In this document: positions 18,993-30,700 of the stretch, piece after piece
How the letters are laid out: each line of letters opens with the position of its first letter
Position numbering within the stretch: position 1 is the stretch's first letter
Assembly: GCA_965112735.1 (NCBI GenBank)
Contig: OZ218956.1
Coordinates: 2,046,001 to 2,110,000 of the forward strand
Direction: 5' to 3'
Length of the DNA stretch: 64,000 nt
Source of the DNA: Phaeosaccion multiseriatum
Lineage: Eukaryota; Ochrophyta, other classes
The notes under the pieces: model-generated
The model's database searches: none
What the model was told of the DNA's origin: nothing
Seen by the model: the letters and a program-made list of their open reading frames with translations, nothing else
Program-made: the position numbers and the translations under genes

Positions 18993-20102
18993 GTCGCCCA
19001 CCCCCGCCCCTGCCCGGTTGAGTATACCCGTATCCTTCTCCTCCTCCTCCTCCTCCTCCTCCTCCTCCCTGCCGTCCGTAGTCGTCGTGTGCGCCGTGGT
19101 ACACAACAGGCTGTCGATGGCCCTGCCCCTGCCCCTGCTGCTGAGCCCCTCTGCGCGTGCCCACCCCTCCCCTCCGCGGACCGTTCCTCGGCGGGCCCTC
19201 TGCCGCCGTCTCGCTGCCCCCTACCTCTTGAATGCCTCTCTTCTGCGGCTGCCCACTCCCTCCTCCTATCCCATAGTCTCCGCGCCCTCCTCCTCCTCCT
19301 CCTCTTCCTCCTCCTCCTCCTCCTCCTCCTCCTCCTCCTCCTCCTCCTCCTCCTCCTCCTCCTCCTCCTGGGTGGTCATAGTCGAACGAAGTCCCCCCTA
19401 CTGAGGTACCGCCTGAAGCCCCTCCTTCACCGCCCGCCGATGACTCCCTCCCCCCCCCAGGAGATCGCTGGGCAGCATGGTAGGCCATGAGGGGCGAAGC
19501 GTGAGGGCTACTTCGACTCGAGCTCGGAGTAACCCCGGGACCTCTTCCGCCGTAGCCATAGCCACTCCCCGGTGGGGCATAGGGACCAACACCACCACCA
19601 CCCCGTCCTTCCCCTCCGGTGCGGAGGAGGCTCAAGCCGTGCTGGGGGGGGTTGCCGTGGCGGTAGGACGACTGCTGCTGCTGCTGTATCACCAACTGCT
19701 GCTGCTGCTGTTGCTCATGGTGGAAGTGCCGGCGATCGGCGTAGTGCTCTCCCGCCTCTCCCTGCTGCTGCCGCTGCTGCTCCGTGGAAGGGTTGGCCGC
19801 CCCTCCAACTCCTCCTCCTCCTCCTCCTCTCCTATCGCCACCACCGGCACCGCCACTAAAGGGAGGATACCCCCTTCTTCGAAAGCCTTCCTCCCCGTGA
19901 ACAGACGCGATCCTCCCGCCTTCGCCCCCCTCCCTCTCCCCCTGCATCCCCAACTGCCTCTGCCGCTTTCGCCCCTGCCGACCAAGCCCCTCACCACCAC
20001 CACCGTCGCCACCGTCGTCCCCCTCCTCCGGCCCCCGAGGGTGCTTCACCCCCCCAAGTTGGTGCTTCAGCCCGTCTCCCCCCGGGGCCCTGTGCTCCCC
20101 CC

Positions 20103-20136
<34 letters not shown>

Positions 20137-23100
20137 TTGTTGTCTAAGCGAGGAAGAGGAGGAGGAAGGCCTCGCGTCCTTCCCACCTGCTCCCTCTTCC
20201 CACCCCTCGCCGCCGTCCCTACCCTGCTCCGCCGAACTTTCTGCCTCCCCATAGTCACCAACTCCTCCGTGTCTCCCTCCCCCTCCTCCTCTTCCCTCTC
20301 TCTCCTCTTCCGTCCCTCCGTCACGCCCTTGGTGATGCTGGCGCTGCCGCTGGCGTTGCTCGCCCCCCTCCTCGCCGCCGCCCCCAAGTGCACGCCCGAG
20401 GCCCCCAAGCCCCTCCTCCTCTTGACACGGGCCGAAAACGTGCTCACGGTCTCGCCTCTCCCTCTCCTGCATGAGCAAGTGCTCCTGCTGCATTGCAACT
20501 TGCCGAAGCTGCTCCTCTTGCAACTGCTGCTGCAGAATCAAGTGCTGCTGCAACTGTTCATCCTGCTGCTGCTGTATCACCAACTGCTGCTGCTGCTGCT
20601 GCTGCTGCAAGACAAGATCATGATGCTCGCTCGGCACCACCAAATTCGCCACTCCGCTCAAATCCAATCCCTCCACGAAGTGCAACAAAAGAGGGGGTGG
20701 CCACTGAATCGATGCCTTCCTTTGCTCCTCCTCCTCCGCCTCGGCCATCGAATTCGCGTCAAGCCCCTCCGCCTTGGCCGTCGCAGCCATCACCTCATCC
20801 GACAGACTCTTGCCCCCGGCTGGCGGCGTCTGATACGCGTACGGCTGCCCCTTGGCCTCTGCACAGCCCGGGCAAAGAAAGTTCTCGCCCTCGAAGGCCG
20901 AGCCTTTATCGCCGAGATTGACGCAGCGGCCGTGGAACCACTCGCCGCACTCGTCACAACCAACCATGAAGGTGCCGTCGTTGGGCCGTCTGTGGCACAT
21001 TCACACATGGTGAGGAAGAAGGGAGGGACGAGGGACAGTGTGTGTGAGTGTGCGTATGTAAGTAGTATGTAAGTAGTGGTGGGGCGCATGCCAAAAGCGA
21101 GTACCGGCGCACACACCAGAAGACAAAGCGGCGAGGCAAGCACCCGTCAGCCCGCCCTCCCTCCCTTTCCCTCTCCCTCCCCCTCCCCCTCTCCCTTCCT
21201 TTTTCTCTCCCCCCCTCCCGCCCTCACTCCTTCCCCCTCCCTCCCTCCCTCCCTCCCTCCCTCCCTCCCTCCCTCCCCCCCCCCCTCCCTCCATCACCTG
21301 CACACGCAGTATCGGGTCCCCTTGTCCTCGATGGCAGCAGCCACCTTGTTCTCATCCTTCAACACAATAGGAATGCTCTTGGCCCTCTCCTGGAGGCGCT
21401 TCAAAGCCGCCACATCAGCGGGCTTCTCGTCCTCCGTCCCCTCTCCCCCTCCCCCTCCTCCTGCTCCTCCTCCTCCTCCTCCTCCTCCCGCCCCGGACAC
21501 TGCTGCTGCTGCCACAGGCTCCTCCAGCTCCATCTTAGCTTTCAGTGCCTCGTAGGCAGCCACAAGAGCCTCTGCCTCTGCTGCTGAGGTGATGACATGT
21601 GCCTCAAGTCGGAGGGCATTGGCCTCTGCCACCTCCGCCACACGCACCGCAGCGGCCTGGGAGGCGGTGTCGGGGGCGGACAATGCCGTTGCTGCTGTAT
21701 CACCACCTCCTGTAGATGCTGATGCTGATGCTGATGCTGATGCTGATTGTGCTGTAGACCCTCCTCCATCCTTTCCCCCTCGTTTCCCCCCTCCTTCCGC
21801 GTCAGCTCCGCCTCCTCCTCCTCCTCCTCCTCCTGCTGCTGCTGCTGCTGCCGCTGCTGCCGCTGGCGCCTCCTTGCTGTTGGTGGCAGCACCACTCCCC
21901 GACGTGGCAGCAGCAGCAGCAGGGGTGGTGGTGGAGGTGGCATCGCCGCTTTTGCCCTCCTTCGCCCCACGTCCACCTCCTTCCTCAACCCCCTTGCCAT
22001 TGCCATTCTCCTTTCCGCCCTCCCCAGTCAGGCTCTTGGACGAGCCACCCCCACTCCCCGTGGCACCAGACGAGGCAGAAGCAGCAGCGCCGTCGTTCTC
22101 CGTGTTCTGGCTCTGATGGTTCTGGTGATTGTGGTGATGTTCATCGTCCTCCCCCAGACCCAACCCGGCCGCCGCAGCGGCTTCCGTAGCCGTGGCTCGG
22201 GCCCGCACCGCATTCTGCTGCGCCTTCTCCACAATCGCAAGTGCCACCTTCGCCCGTCCCTCCGCCTTGATGAGCGGGTTGAGCTTGTTCTTGGGCTTGG
22301 GCTTGGGCGGAACTCGCAGAACCTTTTCCACTGCCTTATGCCAGTCAACCGCTCGTTGGGCCATGCTCCTCAAGGGCTGCACGACGGCAGGGTCCACCCC
22401 TCCCTCCTCGGGCCCCTCGGTACCGCAGTTCTGCACCAGCTTTTGTAGGAGAGAGAGCTGCGGACGCTTGCGGAGCTGCCACAGCGCCATGGTACTCCAG
22501 GCGAGAGTGCGCAGGCAAATGAGGATGGTCTTGCCTTCGTTGTACTGCCCTACACCGCCCTTGCCGTCGGGCCATGTCAGCCTATTGAGGGGGGGGGGGG
22601 GGGGTGATGGATGCAGGCCGTGACCGCCGCAAAGGCAGGGGCGGTAGGACGGTAGGTAGGGTAGAGTGAGTTGCGGTTCTAGTTGCTCGTAGGAGTGAAT
22701 CCGTGAGGGAGGGACAGAGGACGAAAGAGAGCAACATCCTGTCCATGTGCCCGTATGCCTCCACCTATATCCAAAGTATCGACTACCCACCCGTTGAGTG
22801 CCATTCATGTGTTCTCCTGCACCTCCTTGACTTACCCATACGCCTCCATCTATATCCAAGTATCTACTACCCACCCGTTGAGTGCCATTCATGTTCTCCT
22901 GCACCTCCTTGACTTACCCATACGCCTCCACCTATATCCAAGTATCGACTACCCACCCGTTGAGTGCCATTCATGTTCTCCTGCACCTCCTTGACTTACC
23001 CATACGCCTCCACCTATATCCAAGTATCGACTACCCGCCCGTTGAGAGCCATTCATGTTCTCCTGCACCTCCTTGACGTACCCATACGCCTCCATCTATC

Positions 23101-26100
23101 TATCTGTCTACCCGCATGCCTCCATCCATCTCCCCATATGCCTCCATCCAAAGTCTTTGCACTCACCCGTTGAGCGCGGTGATGTTCTCCTGCACCTCCT
23201 TGAGCATGTGCGCATTCTCCCTGATCCTCTCCAGCGGCAGGCGGATGGCGTCCTTCACCACATCCACCACGGCCTTGAAGTTGTTGGACGACAGGCACGC
23301 GTCCGCAGACTCGCTATCCACCTGGTCGTGGGGGTCACAATTGGGCATGGCAATGTGTACATGGGCATAAGGCAGACATACGGGCAAAGGCAGCCACATG
23401 GACAGGCAGGCAGGCAGGCAGGCAGGCCGGCAAGCAGGCAGGGAGGGAGAGAGAGGGAGGGGTGGGTATGTGTGGGTGGGATTCCGGTAAAAAGTGGGGG
23501 GCGAGCCCACACTCACTGCCTCCCTCCCCCCCTCCATCCACCCATCCATCACCCACGTACCCACTCCACTCCGCTCCACTCCCACCCACTCCTCTCCTCC
23601 TTATCCCTCACCTTCCCTCGCCTCCCCTCTCCTCCACTCACCGGCTCCTCATCTTCTGAGATAGGATCGAACCCCTCTGGCATGGTTACGGTAGTCCTGG
23701 CGATCCACCATCGCATGGCGTTCACCATCAACAGCTGAGACTCCTCAAACAGCGTTCTGCTGCGGCAACGAAGACAAATGTAGGGGGCGTCTGGATCCAC
23801 CGATGCCTTCGCCAATGCCACAAGGTCAGAGGATGATGCCCCCGACCCAAAGGAGTCCCCCTTGCTCGATAGCACAACGGCTCCTCCTCCTCCTGCCCCC
23901 ATATCCTCTCCTTCCCCTCCCGCGACTGAGTCGGGATCTTCATCCGCAGACCCCCCGTCCTTGGAGATGGATGCAGCAGCGGCAGCAGCAGCAGCTTCCT
24001 TGGTCTTGGCTCCCTTACCCCTCCCTCCACCCCTGCCCGAACCTTTGCCTGTGCCCGGGGAAGCGTCTCCTCCCCCCTTGCCCCCGCCGCTGCCCTTTCC
24101 TCCGCTGCTCTCCTTACCGCCACCTTCCTCCTTCTTGGTCCGGCGCTGTGTGTGCGTATGTGTGTGTGCGTACGTGTGTTTATGTGCGAGCGAGCGAGTG
24201 TGTATGTAGGAGTGAGAGAGTGCGTGCGTGTATGGGCAGTGGTGTTGGCACATGCCCCCAAAATGATCCAAACGATGGGGGTAAAACGACAAGCCGCAAA
24301 GGGCCAATGAGGAAGAGCAAGGCGGTCAGATGAGTCAAGGGCAGGTCAATCGCTGCCTTGCCACCTTACCGCCCTCCCTTACAACACCTTCCTTACCTTG
24401 CCCTGCCCGCTGCTCTTGCCCAGCCCCACACAGTTGGCGTGGAACGTATCACCACACGTCGAACAGTCCAGCATCAAGCCTTCCGTGGGCCGCTGACAGA
24501 TGCAAAAGGAGGACGTTGCCTGCCTCAGCACGGACACGTGCTCCGAGAGATCAACGCGAATGGACTGAGCAGCGAGGAGGAGGGTACGAAGCTCTCCCAC
24601 CCTTGCTACCCCCTTCTCAATGCCGGATTTCTTGAGGGCAGCGGTCCACTTGACGGAGTCTTTCAAGTGTTTCTTCATCTGAAGAGGGAGGGAGGGAGGG
24701 AGGGAGGGAGGGAGGGAGGAAGGGTTGGGAAGTGGAGGGGGAGGAAGGGGGAGAGTTGGGGGCAGTGGGGGGGCGTGCCAAAGCCAAAGGGGTAAGAGTC
24801 GAGGCTAAGCTTGGCTGGCAGGGAGAGAGAGGGAAAAGGCAGCAAAAGGCAGAAGGCCGCACAAGGCAACTGCATCCGCCTCGTCCACAGAGGTCGAAAC
24901 AAGTGACCCCCTCCTGTCCTCCTCCTCCTCCTCCTGCCCCTCCTTCCCCCCCTTCTCTCCTCCTCCTCCTGCCCCTCCCTCCCCCCCTTCTCTCCTCCTC
25001 CTCCCCCCTCCTCCTCCTCCGCCCCCCCGCCTCCCCCGTCTGCAGTCAGTCACTCGCCTCCTTGAGTCTGTCGCCTGCCATCTTTATCTTCTCCCCCTCC
25101 GTGATGAGCTTCTTAAGCGCCACCGCCCCAAGCTTGTTTTTGGCCGTGCCGTGCAGAGCGAGGTCCGCCTTGCTCAGCCACGTCTTGCACCTGACAAGGA
25201 GGCAAGAGACGTAACAGGCAGGTATATGGGCAAAGAGAACAGAGGCATTGGGCACGAGTACAAGAGGCGTATGGTATGGGCAGAGAATCACAAGTGTCGC
25301 ATCGCAGATCCGAGCATCGCAGAGCAAGAGCAAGCGCAAGCAAGCACAAAAACACACACACACACACACACACCAGCAATTCCCTTCACCCACCTCTGAA
25401 TCTCGGCCTTGAGCCTCTTCTTGAGATCGTCCTGCTCAATGCCGAGCTCCGTGGCCTCCCTGAGGGCCGCTTGGAGGTGGGTGAGAGTGGTGTTCTTGCC
25501 ATCCTCAAGCAGCGCCTTGGCCCCTCCCGCCCACTTCTCGGCCCTCGTTAACCTGAGAGGGGGGGGGTGGGGTTAACGGGTGGTGTTAACGTTAACGGGC
25601 TTTGTTTCATGGGTGCTTCATTGGGAGGGATGTGGGCCGGGAGCGAAGGAGGGGAGGAAGGGAGGGATATACGTCGTGTATGCGTGCGTGTTTGTATGTA
25701 TGTATGTGTGTGTGTATGTGTGTGTGTGTGCGGAGTGTTTACCGCACCTTTTCCGTATGCCCTCCATCCGTGTGCGCAGCAGCGTGGTGACGGCAAGCAA
25801 GTGACCACCAAGCAGACGGGGCCTCAAGTCCACCGCAGCCAGCAGCGAGCCCTTGCCAGCAGCAAGAGCCATGCCCGCCGCAGAGGGAGAGATGGTCCGC
25901 TTGCCCTTGCCGAGGCTCAAGCTCAAGCTCACGCTGGCAACGGTGGCGTCCTCCTCGCTACCATCATCATCGTCGTCGTCTTGGTCCTTGTCCTTGGCCC
26001 CTCCTCCTTCTCCTCCTTCTGCGGTGTGTGTGTCCGCCTCCCCCGCCACATCCATTTCATCTGCGCCACCCCCGCCTCCGCCCCCACTTCTCCTCCTGCC

Positions 26101-26938
26101 GAAGTGCCCCCCCCCGGGCGAGGTAGGGTCCAGGCCGAGGAAGGTGGAAGGGTGAGCGATCACATCCACCGCCCCTCCTAAGGCCCCTGCTCCGTTAACC
26201 TCCTCGATGAGAGCCTTGAGGTCACACACCTCATCGCAGCCGCGTACCATGTCTCTGGCGTCCGTCAGCTGCCATCGTAGAGTGTGTGTGAGAGAGAGAG
26301 GGAGAGAGACGAGAGAGCACAGAATTGGGTTGGGCGTCTGTCCGTCTCCATCTCCTCAAGGGACCAAAATAAAGCCCAATACAGACATGCACACACACAC
26401 ACACACACACACATCACCCCCCCCCCCCCCCCCCCACCCATCCCCACCCCACGCCCACCCACCCACCATCCCACGCACCCACGCGCACCCACCTGCAGCG
26501 GCAGAGCCTCTCCTTCGACAAGGGCCTCCCTCGCAGTGCGAATCCACTGATGCAGAGTGTGGAGCCTGTCCGCCAACAGCTCCTCCGCTGAATACACACT
26601 CATCTCCCGCGCCTCCTCCAGCAGAGCTTCCACCACCTTCACGCGGGCCGCCTCGCGATCTTCCAGGCTGGCGTGTTCTTGCGCGATCAAGTCTTCCTCT
26701 TCATTTTCCTCATCTTCATCCTCATCCTTGTCTTTGTCTTCCTGTTTGCCTTCTGCTTGTTGCTGTCCTTCTTGCTGCTCTTGCTTCTCCTCCTGTGGTT
26801 CTGCGTCGTCTTCCATCTTCTCCTCGCACTCCTCAAGTAGCCCCTCCTTGTCCTCTTTGCTCTCTTGCTTCTTCCCCAGCTGCTGCTCCTGCTCTTCCCC
26901 GGTCTTCGCCACGACCCCTTCCATCTCCTCCTCCTTCA

Positions 26939-26971
<33 letters not shown>

Positions 26972-27716
26972 CCTCGGGCCTGCCGTCCCCCTCCTCCACA
27001 TCCATCCCGACGAGTCCATCGGCACCACTCGCCTTCGCTTTCCCTCCCTCCCCTGATTGAACAACGTTCTCTGTACCATTCGCTTCACCACTTCCCGCTC
27101 CCTCACCCCCCCCCCCTCTCTCCTTCTCCCTCTCCTCCTCATCATCATCCTCCCCCTCCTCCTCCTTCGTACTGGCGGCACCTTCCTTCGCTTCCTTGGC
27201 CAACGCCACTGCTGCCGCCGCCGCCTTATTCCTCTTCTTGTGGAGGAGGCTCTCTCTCTTCTTTTCCTTCTCCTTCTCCTTCTCCGCCTCCTCTGCCGCC
27301 GCCTCCTCGTCCCAAAGCTCAATCCTCCTCTTGAAATCCACCGCCAGCTCCTCAGCCAGCCCGTTCAGACTTTTGCTCGCCTTAATGCGCCACAACCGCG
27401 CAGACTCCACATGCGTCTCCACCCGGTCCAGCTCCTCACTGAGGTCCACTGGCAGCTCCTTCCCCTCGGCAATGTGCTCATACAAAGCTTTAAAAGTGGG
27501 CTTGCTGCTTGCCTTAACCCTGCGTGCGCTGTGCCGCCGAGGGCACATGGCCTGCGCGTCATTGACCCACTCGGTAGCGAGTGTCAGGACCTGCCTAAGC
27601 TCTCGCACCTCACGCAGCCCTTTTCCCACCGACATCTTCTCCGCCGCTGTGATGCACGCCTGCAGCTCGTGTAGATCGATCTTCTCCTCTTCGTCACTGT
27701 CACCCTCATCCTCATT

Positions 27717-27761
<45 letters not shown>

Positions 27762-30700
27762 TTCGTCGCTGTCATCGTCATCACCCCCTTCCTCGTCTTC
27801 GTTGTCTTCTCCTTCCTCGTTGTTTCCCTTGCCGTCGGTTTCCTTCTCCTCGCCCTCCTCGCTCTCTGCCTTCTTCCCTTCCCCATCCTCCTCCACATCC
27901 ATGGCAGCATCGTCTTCGTCTCCTCCCTCACTGCTGGCCTTGCCATTCTCCAGCTCCTTGCTTTTCTTTTTGCTCTTCTTCTTCTCCTTCTTCTTCTTCT
28001 TCTTCTTCCTCCGCCTCCCCTTCGCCTTCAGCCCAACGCCCTCCCCGCCCTCCCCCTCAGCATCCCCGTCTTCCTTCTTTCCTTGCCCCTCGTCTCCCTC
28101 CTTCTCCCCACCTTCTCCCTTCTCTCCACCTTCCCCTCCTCCCCCCCCCACCTCCTCCTCTCCCTTCTTCTTCCCCTCCTTCTTGGGGGCCAACCCAAAC
28201 ACATCCAGCGTATCCCAGCACTCCTCCATCCACGCATCCACCGTCGCAACCGTCTGCTTGAGCTGCTCATGCTCGGGGTTGAGGTCCATCTTAATGCCAA
28301 GCGCCTCTTGCGTGATATTCACCAGCCTCGTCCGCGTCAACAACCGCCCCGTCTTGATGTCCGACAAGCACCGCCGAGCCTTGGTGTGCCATGCCTCACC
28401 AGCAGAGAGAAGCACCTTCAGAGGCTCATGCTCTAGGATGGAGTATACCTTCTCCTCTCGGGCGGAGGGAGGGAAGGCGGCCATGAGGTCCTGGGCTTGA
28501 GCGGACAGCCTTTGCAGGGTGTTGAGCTTGGCTTTGCCGCCGTTGAGCTCCGCATCCACACGGATCTTCCACTGTCGCGCCTTGATGCCTGCTTTCAGGA
28601 CCTGCGCGATATGCGAAATAAAGAGAGGGTGAGAGGGTGGGAGAGGGAGGGAGGGAGGGAGGGAGGGAGGGAGGGAGGGAGGGATGGAGAAGGACACAAA
28701 AGAGAGAAAAAGAGAGAGTCAGAAAGTAGGGATGCGCTCGACTTGCTGTGCGTCGTCCAAGATACCCAGCCATGCCCAATCATGCCCAAGCATACCCACC
28801 ACCCACTCACACCCACACTTTACATGAACCAGGTATGAGTTGACATACATGCTTGACATACATACCTGCTGCTCGTCCATCTCCACGGGAATATCGTCCG
28901 CCTCCCCGAGCAAGTCCCCGAGCGCATCGAGGGTGGCGTCCTCGCCGTTCTCGAGAACGTTCTTGACTCTTGTGAGCCACCCTTCCGCCACCTCCACCAT
29001 CTCATTCACATGGCCGAGTTCGCGAACTTCCTCAATCTCTACACCAGTCATCATGCCGCCTCGAAGCAGGTTGTGGACTTCACTCAGACACATTTTTGCT
29101 TTGCCGTCCTCCCCCTCGTCGCCATCGTCCTCCATGCCTACCGCCCCTCCTCCCTCCCCGCTGCCGCCCGCCGCCGCCCTTGCTTCAATGGCCCGCCTGG
29201 TCTTGACGGGGGGAGCCTCCTTGGCCTTGGGAACAACGTGCCGCACTTTGTCCAGCCAAGCCGTCGCCTTATCCTGTTTGTCCTTGAGGGCGAGCATGGT
29301 GTCTTCTACACACACGGCAAGATGCCCACCCTCGTTGAGGAGGGTTTGCAGACTGCGCATGGCCACTCTGCCCTTCAAGGCGTTGAGGGCCCTCTTCTCC
29401 CACGCCTTGGCCTCGCCCAATAGAGTCTCCAACCGCTCTCCCTGGGGGAAGACAAAGCCCAGTCTCTTGACGAACTGAGAGAGTGACTTCACCTCCTTCA
29501 TCAACGGACGTGACCACCCTCCTCCTCCTCCTCCTCCTCCTCCACCACCCCCCCCTCGATCAGAGCTGGCCCCGCTACCGCTCTCGCACCCGCCTAAAAG
29601 CCCCTGCAGCGCTGGTAACTCATCCGGACTCGACAGCCCCCCCATGATGCCACTAACAATTGCATCTGCGGCAGCCTGGGTCAGGAAGCACTCTCCATCC
29701 CCCCCTCCTCCTGCACCTCCAGCTGTTGCCCTTGCCTTGCCGCCGCTCGCCACCCCTCCCCCACCCCCCATGCCCGACCCCTTCAAGGGAAACATGGAGA
29801 GAATGCGATTGGAGAGGGCCTCCGCCACTCGAAGCCTGTCGAGCACAGGCACCACTTCTCGCGTGTGTCGCACTGAGGCGAGGGTCTCAGACTCGTTCAG
29901 CAGAGCCTCCAGCTCGCTCACAAGCAACGGCGGCGGGATGTCAGCACCTTCCTCGCTGTCTTTGCCGTCGTTGTCGCTGTCATCATCACCCTGTGCTGCT
30001 TCGCTTCGCTTGCCGGTGGTCTTTCTCGTGACAGCACCACCGGCAGCAACCGTAGCAGCAGCAGCAGCAGCCGCCGCAGCCACCGCAGCCTTCGCTCGAA
30101 CTTTCTTCTGATAGAGAACCTCGCGCCGAGCGGAGTCGACCTCCAACTGAGCAACCTTGGCCCTCCACGCCACTGTTTTCTTCTTCAGCGACATGAGCTG
30201 CGCCGTCTCCTTCATCAAGATCGGGATGCCGTCTGCCTCGTTCAGCAGCGCCGTCATCTCCGAAAGAGTCACCGCCTCGGGCAACGGCCTACCACTTCCA
30301 CTCCCACTTCCACTCGCCGCGGCAGCAGCGGCGGCACTCGTAGCGGTAGAAGAACTGGTGGCTCGACTCAATGCGAAGGTATCCAGTGGCCCATGCCCTC
30401 CGTGAGATGAGCAGACGCCTGCCTGGTGGGGGAGGGCCTTAGGCACCAGGAGGTCGCTTGTTTTGGCCACCCACTCCCTCGCGGTCAGGGTCAGCTCTCC
30501 GACGGCGGCCATTACTTTCTGTAACCGTTCAACGAGATCTTCTCCAGGAGCCTGGAGGGAGGGAGGGAGGGAAGGAAGTGTAAAAGAAGTAGGTCAGTGA
30601 CCTATTCTCGACCGATCGTGCCAGTCCCCAACTCTTCTCCCCTGCCTGCTGCCTCCCCTTCAGGTCGCATACAAACACATTCGCGCGCAGACACGCACAC

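Noticed and set aside
19477-21072. 531-codon Leu/Pro-rich plus-strand frame
   Set aside because: Reverse reading of the Gln/Gly-rich exon 13 of the ELM2-PHD gene, whose minus strand encodes a clear PHD finger.
22785-23185. Possible CRISPR array
   Set aside because: The 82-bp units are directly adjacent with no unique spacers, in a eukaryotic intron, and copy an exon end.
27196-28500. 434-codon Ser-rich plus-strand frame
   Set aside because: Antisense of the Glu/Lys-rich exon 5; spliced phases support only the minus strand.
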